The notes beneath the pieces were generated by a model. That model was given only the letters and a program-made list of their open reading frames with translations. It was not told where the DNA came from and made no database searches. Source: Microplitis mediator (Eukaryota > Arthropoda > Insecta > Hymenoptera > Braconidae). Taken from it: 64,000 nucleotides of DNA. This document shows positions 45,901 to 55,396 of this stretch, in pieces. Positions within the stretch are counted from its first letter, which is position 1. Each line of letters begins with the position of its first letter. The stretch covers positions 23,228,082 through 23,292,081 of the forward strand of contig NC_079974.1 in NCBI RefSeq assembly GCF_029852145.1. Reading direction: 5' to 3'. Position numbers and translations under genes: made by a program.

Positions 45901-46691
45901 ATTTTTTTTTCACAAAATGACGGTGGTTTGAAAAAAAAGTTTCGTATTTTCCCTGTTTTTTTGTCGTTTGGAATTTTTTAAAAATACAAAAAAAAAATTT
46001 TTTTTTAAACCTCTTCGTAGTGCGATAGTATAATGTATAAAGAAGCTCTGTGTGAAATTTCAAGCGAATCGGTTGAGTAGAATTAAAGATATCATGCACA
46101 CCGTTTCCAGAAAAGTAGTTACGAGAAAAAGGAGTTTAAAGTTTGAGGGCTAAGTCGGAGTCGTTTACTGACGTTTTATACTCACTTGTTATTAATCAGC
46201 TATCCCTGCTCCGTACAAAGTACCTTCTTCGACTTCAAATGTCATGTTTAGTGAAGCTCTTTCAGATGATTTAGCAGTTCTAGCTTCCTTGGAAGCTCGA
46301 CCCGGCTGCGAAACGGTTTTGTCGGCGCGTCATAAAATGAACTTTAACTCCGAAAATAATTCGAATTTCGAAAAATCCTTTTAGGGACATTTTCTTGAAG
46401 GGTTATACTATGAAAATATGCAAAAAAAAAAATCGATTTTTTCGAATTTCTAAACCAGAATACCCCCTTAACCCGGGAATTTTTTACAGTAAAATTTAAA
46501 TTCAAATTGTTTTTATTATTTCAGAAAGTTATAACAATACTTTGTACATAGAAGTAGCTCACGGTGGTCATCTTGGGTTCTACGAAGGAGGACTTCTGTA
46601 TCCAAATCCCATAACTTGGCTCGACCGTACTCTTGTCTCACTCGTTGGCTCTCTAACGCTAGTTCACGCCGACCGGGTAAAAATTTCCTAA
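42958..46691 (+). CDS. ABHD2: ABHD2-type alpha/beta-hydrolase (monoacylglycerol lipase), seven exons
   Basis: Membrane-anchored serine hydrolase of the ABHD2 family, which cleaves monoacylglycerols. Exons: 42958-43112, 43177-43349, 43435-43602, 44476-44662, 44752-44950, 45020-45170 and 46525-46691, giving 399 aa with consistent phases. Seen: an N-terminal hydrophobic anchor (residues about 3-20), WGFSGHVQTIVHSIIGRV, DDITVAIAPGIGNTSE, RCAVLNHVGALSSVKVTAPR, the nucleophile elbow VCVGFSLGGNLVTKYMGE, the acid in NALDDPIVPEMLL, and the catalytic histidine in VAHGGHLGFYEGG. The triad is complete. The last intron holds three inverted-repeat elements, two of them nested. Human ABHD2 is 425 aa; the shorter C-terminus here looks natural. 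Confidence 0.93.
43847..44044. mobile_element. AGCAGAC-type hairpin MITE (family K) in ABHD2 intron 3
   Basis: Starts ATGATACTGAAGTTAGCCGA and ends GTCTGCTAAATTCAGGATCA. The middle carries TTGCACCTGTA and CTACATGTGCA, as in the other family K copies. Confidence 0.75.
44206..44411. mobile_element. AGCAGAC-type hairpin MITE (family K) in ABHD2 intron 3
   Basis: Starts ATGATCCTGAAGTTGGCAGA and ends GTCAGCCAAACTCAGTATCA, in inverted orientation to its neighbour at 43847-44044. Same paired ATGCACATGTAG and CTATAAGTGCA words inside. Confidence 0.75.
45263..45328. mobile_element. 66-bp miniature hairpin element
   Basis: GGGTAAGAGAACCAGTAGCC and its near-complement GGGTACTGGTGCTCTTACCC surround a TATATTAAAATATA loop. 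TA follows the right end. One of the smallest possible TIR elements, or a structured RNA stem. Confidence 0.55.
45347..46489. mobile_element. Outer TIR element split by a TTAA-MITE insertion
   Basis: Left end CTGTAAAAAATCGGGAATGA and right end CCCGGGAATTTTTTACAG are complementary but separated by the TTAA-flanked element at 45591-46467. Without the insertion the outer element would be only about 260 bp, with GAGTGAATTT-type words inside. Lies in the last ABHD2 intron. Confidence 0.5.
45591..46467. mobile_element. TTAA-flanked MITE, second family
   Basis: GGGGGTATTCTGGTTTAGAA and TTCTAAACCAGAATACCCCC are perfect 20-bp inverted repeats flanked by TTAA on both sides. Same target site and GGGGG start as the element at 6553 but a different interior (877 bp). 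No transposase frame. A piggyBac-type origin is inferred. Confidence 0.8.
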
Positions 46692-47455
46692 GCGCGCAAT
46701 TTAAAATTATATTATCAACACAAAATTTCATTGTTTTAAATTATACTTTATTTTTAAATTACTAAAATTTAAACTGAGTTCAATTACACAAATACTTTTT
46801 TCTTTGTTACCGTTTTGCATTTTCGTTGGTAGCACAAATTTAAAAACATATCCGACAGTTATTATTTAAAAGCATTTATTACAACAAACACCCGTGCAAT
46901 TTTGTACGTTAAAAATTATTATTACAAATTTATAACCATTTAAATATAAATATTTATATACATATATATTATATTGGCTTACTGTAATTATTATTAGTTA
47001 GACATATATTTATTTTTTGTCTATTAAGTACTTAGTCAACAAAAATAAAACAAAGCTTTCAAACGAACGTACTATTAAAGTAAATATTAAAATATTAAAT
47101 ATAATAAATGTATAATATGTATTATACAATAATACATACATATATATGCCAGCATAATAAAAAATTGTATATTTAAAATATATACAAAAATTTATAATTA
47201 ATGTATTAGTAGACAATAAATATGTTTCAAATTATACGTAATACTTGGCACTGATATTGTAAATAATTTTAAATAATGCAGTGTACATGCCAAGTACACT
47301 TTTTCATACTTTATATATATTTATATATATATATATTATTTATTAAAATTTTTGTTAATTTTTTTCACAATTAAATTGACTAATTTTTGTTTCCGTTACG
47401 TATTTTAGAATGTATGAAGCCAAATAAATATTATTATTATTAAAACATATTTTAC

Positions 47456-47955
47456 TTATACTTTTTTCATATATTTTTTGTATGTATTTACTTTTTTATC
47501 GGACGAATTGCTGTCGTCTAATTTCCCGACTAACGGGCCCTCGAATGCGTAATAGAGTTTTAGTAAATTTGAATACGCGCTTTCGTTGCTGGAATTTAAA
47601 TATTTTCTGTAATTACTCCCGGTATTTATATTTTTATACTTTAAATCACTTGTGTTTTTTTGGGTCATTTTTTTTTGTTCTGGTTCTTGGGTTTTTTCTG
47701 TAAATAAATTATTCGCTTTTATTGTTGACACGGATTTCATTCTTGGTTCAGTTAAATCGGAGATTTCTAATGATGATTTTGTTGAAGTTGATGTTAATGA
47801 TAATGATAATGATGATGGTAAAAACTGAGGTGTAATTAGAAATGAAGTTGATGTTAAAGATCCTGTTGTTGTTGTTGATGGAGAAAGTATTGAGTCCGAT
47901 AATAAAAGAGAATAATTACTGAGTTCATTTACTGAAACTGGTGCAGTAGTGAATG

Positions 47956-48012
<57 letters not shown>

Positions 48013-48032
48013 CATCATTATTATTATTATTA

Positions 48033-48093
<61 letters not shown>

Positions 48094-48136
48094 CATCATC
48101 ATCATCATCATTATTATTATTATTATCATTATTATG

Positions 48137-48189
<53 letters not shown>

Positions 48190-48859
48190 AAGAAGAAAAA
48201 TTATCTCTGATATTATTATTAAATTCTTGAGAGAAATTAAATTTATTTTGACATATTATTTGACGTCTTCGTTGACATAAAGACTCCATAATAGCAACTT
48301 GATCAATATGACAGTCAAAAAATAAACAAATATTTTTAAAATCATCGGATGTCAACTTATCACTCCTATATGATGATAAGAATAATTGGATTCCATTTTT
48401 ATCAGGAGCATCAGTCATAAAATCACTCAATTGAATTTTTTTACCAGTTGACAGCCATCTCCAAGACACTCCATCGGTAGACTCGTTAAAATACCCAGCG
48501 ATCCAAGCACTTTCGATGGCTATTAAATAATTTATGTATTTACAATCAATAATCACAATCAATAAAATAAAACCTGTACCTGGTCGATGTCTGAGCATAG
48601 CGCGGGCTAGAGCTCTGGCTTCGCGTATAGAATTTATCTCGGCAAGCTCCGAATTTCTGATGTCGCATTCCGCGACCGCTTGGACCCAACTTTTTTTTAG
48701 GAATAAGATACTAAATAATTTGCCAGCCACTTTTACTTGGAGAGTTTTATTTTTTAGGACCGAAGCATTTGAACTTTTGTTTCCTCGACACTCAGACACG
48801 GCAAAAATGTCAGAACTTATCAACGCTATTAAAAATTTATAATAATAATTTAAATACAT
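47456..48859 (-). CDS. Secreted C-type-lectin-like protein with poly-Asn tract
   Basis: Probable secreted glycan-binding or immune-type protein; substrate unknown. Exons on the minus strand: 48859-48580 and 48519-47456, giving 447 aa. The 60-base intron between them (GTACAGG to TTTAATAG) is in frame without stops, so an unspliced 467-aa form is also possible. Seen: a hydrophobic signal sequence (residues about 5-22), a lectin-like domain from about residue 45 to 190 with SWVQAVAECDIRNSELAEIN, ESAWIAGYFNESTDGVSWRW and CQRRRQIICQ, then roughly 75 residues of mostly Asn with some Asp, then a Ser/Thr-rich tail. The poly-Asn tract is encoded almost wholly by AAT and GAT, so it is a microsatellite expansion. 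The canonical Ca-binding EPN/QPD motif is not evident. No transmembrane segment near the end. Confidence 0.7.
47959..48183. repeat. (ATT)n microsatellite encoding poly-Asn
   Basis: About 75 trinucleotide units of ATT, with clustered ATC variants, inside the lectin-like gene. On the coding strand they read AAT (Asn) and GAT (Asp). The length is likely polymorphic. Confidence 0.95.
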
Positions 48860-49104
48860 TTGTGTTTTAATTGTTTTACAATCAACATCAAGAGTTTATG
48901 GCTACGGAATATCGGCGATTACTTTATCAATAAACTTTTATTTATTTGATTTCTGTTATCGATTAGGATGGAGAAAAAATGAGAAAGAGAGAGCCGGGTC
49001 TTAAAAAGTAAATATTATTACCGCTAAGTATAAGCATCATTGAATTTATATTTATGCACACTTTGGATACTTGTAATAAATGGAAATATAATTCATGCTC
49101 CTTC

Positions 49105-51640
49105 CCGGCTTCAGAAGTCATAAAATAAATTTTTCCCAGAACTTTCTGGGCTTTTTCCTACTAGAGGATATCATAATGAACGAAAAACATTTATATTGTG
49201 ATGAGTTATTCCCAACAGGAGCAAAGTTACGGGCTTCTCTTCATGGGAAGGCATGGAAAGCCTCATCCTCATTTATCCTCATATGGGTCTGAACTCAAAA
49301 AATAAATTTTTTTTGGGACTTTTTATGGTTTCTCCCACTAGAGGACATTATAATGAACAAAAAACGTTTATATTATGATGAGTTATTCCCAACAGGAGCA
49401 AAGTTACAGGCTTCTCTTCATGGGAAGGCATGGAAAGCCTCATCCTCATTTATTTTCATTTATCCTCATATGGGTCTGAACTCAAAAAATAAATTTTTCT
49501 TAGGACTTTTTATGGTTTCTCCTACTAGAGGGCATCATAATGAACAAAAAATGTTTATATTATGATGAGTTATTCCCAACAGGAGCAAAGTTACAGGCTT
49601 CTCTTCATGGGAAGGCATGGAAAGCCTCATCCTCATTTATTTTCATTTATCCTCATATGGGTCTGAACTCAAAAAATAAATTTTTCTTAGGACTTTTTAT
49701 GGTTTCTCCTACTAGAGGGCATCATAATGAACAAAAAATGTTTATATTATGATGAGTTATTCCCAACAGGAGCAAAGTTACAGGCTTCTCTTCATGGGAA
49801 GGCATGGAAAGCCTCATCCTCATTTATTTTCATTTATCCTCATATGGGTCTGAATTCAAAAAATAAATTTTTCTTAGGACTTTTTATGGTTTTTCCTACT
49901 AAAGGACATCATAATGAACAAAAAACGTTTATATTGTGATGAGTTATTCCCAACAGGAGCAAAGTTACGGGCTTCTCTTCATGGGAAGGCATGGAAAGCC
50001 TCATCCTCATTTATCCTCATATGGGTCTGAACTCAAAAAATAAATTTTTCTTGGGACTTTTTATGGTTTCTCCCACTAGAGGACATTATAATGAACAAAA
50101 AACGTTTATATTATGATGAGTTATTCCCAACAGGAGCAAAGTTACAGGCTTCTCTTCATGGGAAGGCATGGAAAGCCTCATCCTCATTTATTTTCATTTA
50201 TCCTCATATGGGTCTGAACTCAAAAAATAAATTTTTCTTAGGACTTTTTATGGTTTCTCCTACTAGAGGGCATCATAATGAACAAAAAATGTTCATATTA
50301 TGATGAGTTATTCCCAACAGGAGCAAAGTTACAGGCTTCTCTTCATGGGAAGGCATGGAAAGCCTCATCCTCATTTATTTTCATTTATCCTCATATGGGT
50401 CTGAATTCAAAAAATAAATTTTTCTTAGGACTTTTTATGGTTTTTCCTACTAAAGGACATCATAATGAACAAAAAACGTTTATATTGTGATGAGTTATTC
50501 CCAACAGGAGCAAAGTTAGAGGCCACTGTTCATAGGAAGACATGGACAGTCTCAACACCCATCTCCACCTAATCCTCATATCGATCTGAACTCAAAAAAT
50601 TAATTTTTCTTGGGACTTTTTATGGTTTCTCCTACTAGAGGACATCATAATGAACAAAAAACGTTTATATTATGATGAGTTATTCCCAACAGGAGCAAAG
50701 TTACGGGCCACTCTTTATAAAAAGGCATGAAAAGTGTCATCCTCATTTATCTTCATTTATCCTCATATGGGTCTGAACTCAAAAAATAAATTTTTCTTAG
50801 GACTTTTTAAGGTTTCTCCTACTAGAGGACATCATAATGAACAAAAAATGTTTATATTATGATGAGTTATTTCCAACTGGAGCAAAGTTACGGGCCACTG
50901 TTCATAGGAAATCATTAACAGCCTCATCCTCATTTATTTTCATTTATCCTCATATGGGTCTGAATTCAAAAAATAAATTTTTCTTGGGATTTTTTATGGT
51001 TTCTCCTACTAGAGGACATCATAATGAACAAAAAACGTTTATATTATGATGAGTTATTCCCAACAGGAGCAAAGTTACGGGCTTCTCTTTATAGGAAGGC
51101 ATGAAAAGTGTCATCCTCATTTATCTTCATTTATCCTCATATGGGTCTAAACTCAAAAAGTTAATTTTTCTCAGGACTTATTTGGGGTCTCCCTACTCGA
51201 GGACATCATAATGAACAAAAAACGTTTATATTGTGATGGGTTATTCCCAACAGGAGCAAAGTTACGGGCCATTCTTTATAGGAAATCATAAACAGCCTCA
51301 TCCTCATTTATCTTCATTTATCCTGATATGGGTCTAAACTCAAAAACTAAATTTTTCTTAGGACTTTTTATGGTTTCTCCTACCAGAGGACATCATAATG
51401 AACGAAAAACATTTATATTGTGATGAGTTATTCCCAACAGGAGCAAAGTTACGGGCTTCTCTTCATGGGAAGGCATGAAAAGTGTCATCCTCATTTATCT
51501 TCATTTATCCTCATATGGGCCTAAACTCAAAAAGTTAATTTTTCTCAGGACTTTTTTGGGGTCTCCCTACTCGAGGACATCATAATGAACAAAAAACGTT
51601 TATGTTGTGTGAACTTATTCCGAGCACGAGCAAAGTTACC
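49105..51640. repeat. 187-bp minisatellite / satellite array, about 13-14 units
   Basis: The landmark GAGTTATTCCCAACAGGAGC recurs at 49203, 49380, 49567, 49754, 49941, 50118, 50305, 50492, 50677, 50864, 51051, 51238 (one change) and 51425, with a decayed form at 51611. Spacing is 187 bp except for two 177-bp units that lack a TTTCATTTAT-type decamer, and one 185-bp and one 186-bp unit. Units from 49203 and from 49941 repeat the same order of variants, showing a recent larger duplication. Each unit contains a 70-codon open frame that overlaps the next in another phase because 187 is not a multiple of three, so these frames are not genes. The array ends about 300 bp before the GPATCH4-like start codon. 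Confidence 0.95.
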
Positions 51641-51945
51641 TTCACTTTTCGTAGATAGCAAACTAATTTTGTGAATTTATTAAAACTGACGTAAGTTTGA
51701 ATTCGGGAAATCTCGCGCCAAAAAGTGAGCGCGCGCATCCGCGACGATACGCACATGCGTATCAATACCAAATTACCAAAATTAAATCACCCACCATATC
51801 ACTGCCTAATGTAAACATAACCTCGAGACTTACCATCCATATCCATGTGGACCATGTGAATCTATGACATAGTCTTTTATAAAGTTATCATGATAAACAT
51901 ATAAACATATTTATTTACATAGAACATTAAATCATAATAAAAGCA

Positions 51946-53475
51946 ATGGGTGATTTTGCAAAGTCACAGTTAGAAAAATTTGGTTGGAGCGAAGGTTAGT
52001 TTTTTTTTTTATATATTTTTTATTATCAATTACTAGTCATATCAAATTACAATTTCAAGGATACAGGATCCTGATCCAATTAAATTTATCCTAAATTATT
52101 TTCCCTCAATATTTAAACCGAGCAAAGTTTCTACTCCGTTTTTTTTTTTCTAAAACAAATTTTATCTCAAAAATCCTGCCAGTGTTTTGATTTCCGATTT
52201 ATCAAAAAATAAAAATTTTAAAAACTCGATGTTGACCTCATATTGTTGGCAATCGGTTTAATTTGATCCCGTCCCCTGTAAATTAAAATTCTGTATTTAA
52301 AAATAACACCCATATTAATATTTACGATCATTATGACAGGCAAAGGTCTAGGAAAAAACGAGGACGGAATCGTAGAAGCCCTCAGACCAAAATTAAAATT
52401 CGACACCACCGGTATCGGACACCGAGACACATCAGGAAATCAATGGTGGAACACAGTCTTCAACAAAGCCGCCAGCAACATCACCGTTGACACATCATCC
52501 TCCAGCAAACCAGTCTTCAAAGTAAACAGCAGCATCGCTCTGGACATCGCTGCTGCCAAATTGAACATAAACATCGGCGAGGTCAAAAGCAAAGACAGCA
52601 GTCTAATCTACGGTAACTTCGTAAAGACCTGCACCCTCCAAGGGGCCAAAGAAACCAAAAGCGCCGCCCAGGAAAAGCGGACCCTCGACGACGACAAACT
52701 GATGTTTAAAAACTTCATCGTCGATGACGAGAAACTTTTCAAAGCTTGCAAAGGCAGAACTGCTCACAAGGGAGCCAGGCATGGGCTCAAGCTCAGCGGT
52801 AAGCTCGCGAGGATCCAGCAGCAGGAGCAGGAACTCGTCGAGCAGATGAATTTGCTGGGAGACTTGAGCGACGACTGGACTAAAGTCAAGTCCAAGTCCA
52901 AGAAACTCAAGTGCCATAAAGAGAAAGCAGACTGTGATACGTCAATAGATCTGGGTGATAAGTCTAGAGTTGAACCAGTCGTAGAAAGCACCGTGACTGA
53001 TCTTATAGCTCAGATCGACGCGGACAATGAGGACCAGGACCAGGACCTGGAACTGGATCCGGATCGTAAAGTTGGCTCGAGGAAAACCCGGAGGAAAATG
53101 AAGCGCAAGTTTGATGAGCTGACGGAAATATTATCGAGTTCGCTCAGTCTAGCTGATGAATCACCAACGCAGTCTAGAAAAGTTAAGAAAAAGAAAAAGG
53201 ATTCTGATTGCGCTGGAGAAATCGCTGACCCGAATACTGATGACTGTAAAGTTAAGAGTAAAAATAAAAAACACAAGAAAGTAACGACGGACAGCAATAT
53301 TTTGAATTGTAAAATAAATAAGAAGAAGAAAAAAAAACATGAAAAAAAAGAGAAAGCTAAGCTGCAATTTATTTCGGATAATTTTACGAACCTCGGTCTT
53401 GAGGAAACGGCCGATGACGTTTCCAAGAGTCTCGTAAAATCGGCAAAGAAAAAGAAGAAAAAGTCAAAGAAATAG
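51946..53475 (+). CDS. GPATCH4: G-patch domain protein, GPATCH4-like, two exons
   Basis: Nucleolar RNA-associated protein; G-patch domains bind and stimulate DEAH-box RNA helicases. Exons 51946-51994 and 52340-53475, giving 394 aa. Seen: the G-patch at residues about 1-45 (LEKFGWSEGKGLGKNEDGI, then LRPKLKFDTTGIGH), a conserved middle motif KACKGRTAHKGARHGLKL with KLARIQQQEQELVEQM, and a highly charged C-terminal half ending in poly-lysine runs (KKKKKKHEKKEK, SAKKKKKKSKK) typical of nucleolar localisation. Domain order matches human GPATCH4. The first exon encodes the start of the G-patch and is joined to the rest in phase 1. Confidence 0.9.
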
Positions 53476-53937
53476 CGAATTGGGAAATTTAATAATTAAA
53501 TAAATGAAAAATCTTTTTGTCAATATAAATAAAGGATATTTTTTATTTAACAACAAATATTATTATTGTACAAGAGACACCTCAATATATTTATACAGTT
53601 TATATTTATTTTTAATGATAATTAAAATATAAAATAAATTTAACAAACGGCGTATCGTTGGATGGAAGCGTAATTAACTATCTACTTTTAATAACCTTAT
53701 CTATATTTATTTAAAATACGCAGCTTCGTATATTCAAATTATGATAATTGTCAGAATTGAGCTGATAAAAATATTTCTTACTATCACTTTAATTTCAATG
53801 GATTTGTTATTTTTAGTCATTGGCACGCTAAAATTTAACGAAATTAATCAGTTACAGCCGACTACCCGTCGTAAGTTCGGTCTAGGAGACGCACAGGAGA
53901 GAAAATTCTGGAAAACCCCAGGACGTTTGGAAATATC

Positions 53938-53975
53938 ACGAGTGTTAATGTAGCAGACATCAGACAAATTTCCAT
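53938..53975. repeat. Fragment of AGCAGAC family T
   Basis: CGAGTGTTAATGTAGCAGAC then ATCAGACAAATTT matches one terminus of family T; the rest of the element is absent. Confidence 0.6.
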
Positions 53976-54286
53976 CAGAACCATTCCCAGAAAATTGTAA
54001 TCGTTACCGTAAATTTATCACCTTGTAAAGTTAGCAGACTTTACGTCTTGTCACTCGCCATCAGCTGATTTTTTCAGTGCTTGAAGTACTCAAATCTCCG
54101 CGAAACAGTAAATTTTCATCATTAATTTTCCTATTCTTTTACAATTTTAACGGAGGCTAATAAAGGGATCGTCGTTAAGTGAAGAAGTTTTCCGAACAGT
54201 AACTGCCGATTGAGGGAGAGACTTATGACGGATAGTTGACTGTATTATTTTTATTCATACTCATCCTTGCATATTATATATATATT

Positions 54287-55249
54287 AGACTGGGCCAAAA
54301 AAATCGACTATTTTTTTTTTAACGATACTGTGTAAATATTATTTGGGATGACAAAAAAAAATTATTGTGAAAATTTGAGCCCTTAATTTTGATATTAAGA
54401 GGTGTATCATCGCAATTTTTGATTTTTTTTTAATGAGCGGGCTTTTGTCTCATAACTCTCAAACCATCGAGATAAACGAAATCGACTCGGATACATTTTT
54501 TGAAGGAAATTTGATGCTCTACAAAAAAGGTCTGATTGAAATTTTTCGTCAGATGAACCGTTTCCTTATAATCGTGCTTTGAACGTTGGTATGATTTTAA
54601 AATTTGATTGTTCAACTTTGGAATTTTGTCATTCATGTAAAAATAAGTTTCCGGAAAAAGATGATGAATATTCTTGAAGGAAATTGAATGCTCTACAAAA
54701 AAAGTCTCTTAACAATTTTCGCTAAATTCACTCCTTCAAAAGTTATTCAAGGTTGAAGTTATGTAAAACGACTTCAATAATCTTGAATAACTTTTGAAGG
54801 AGTGAATTTAGCGAAAATTGTTAAGAGACTTTTTTTGTAGAGCATTCAATTTCCTTCAAGAATATTCATCATCTTTTTCCGGAAACTTATTTTTACATGA
54901 ATGACAAAATTCCAAAGTTTAACAATCAAATTTTAAAATCATACCAACGTTCAAAGCGTGATTACAAAGAAACGGTTCATCTGACGAAAAATTTCAATCA
55001 GACCTTTTTTGTAGAGCATCAAATTTCCTTCAAAAAATGTATCCAAGTCAATTTTGATTATCTCGATGGTTTAAGAGTTACGAGCGAAAAACCCGCTCAT
55101 TAAAAAAAAATCAAAAATTGCGATGATACACCTCTTAATATCAAAATTAAGGGATCAAATTCTCACAATAATTTTTTTTTGTCATCCCAAATAATATTTC
55201 CACAGTATCGTTAAAAAAAAAAAAATAGTCGATTTTTTTGGCCCAGTCT
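54287..55249. mobile_element. Near-perfect 1-kb palindrome (hairpin MITE), copy 2
   Basis: Left end AGACTGGGCCAAAAAAATCG and right end CGATTTTTTTGGCCCAGTCT are complementary, and the match continues to a loop of under about 15 bases near 54765. Both arms encode the same 68-codon frame in opposite directions (NDKIPK, YKETVHLTKNFNQTFFVEH), with a few differences. It is related to 25294-26308 by end design (AAATCGACT) and by the phrase CTCTACAAAAAAAGTCTCTT. Embedded in TA repeats. Confidence 0.85.
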
Positions 55250-55396
55250 AATATATATATAAATATATATAATATACACAATTATGTAACAGACTTATTG
55301 ATAAAAATATTAATTTGTACCCAATCGAAAGAATAGCTGCCGGTTCGGAGAATTGTTATGTACATTAAAAAATTATAAAATAATTTATTTGGTTTT

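Noticed and set aside
47929..48183. Poly-Ile, poly-Leu and poly-Tyr frames over the ATT repeat
   Set aside because: Other-frame translations of the microsatellite that encodes poly-Asn in the lectin-like gene.
49353..51049. Series of 70-codon open frames that look like a repeated protein
   Set aside because: They are the satellite unit translated; the 187-bp period shifts frame each unit, and the frames overlap one another.
49105..51640. Possible CRISPR-like array of regularly spaced repeats
   Set aside because: The whole 187-bp unit is repeated without unique spacers, and the host is a eukaryote.
54430..55103. Matching 68-codon frames on opposite strands
   Set aside because: They are the two arms of a palindromic MITE, so one sequence is read twice. 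No independent sign of coding.
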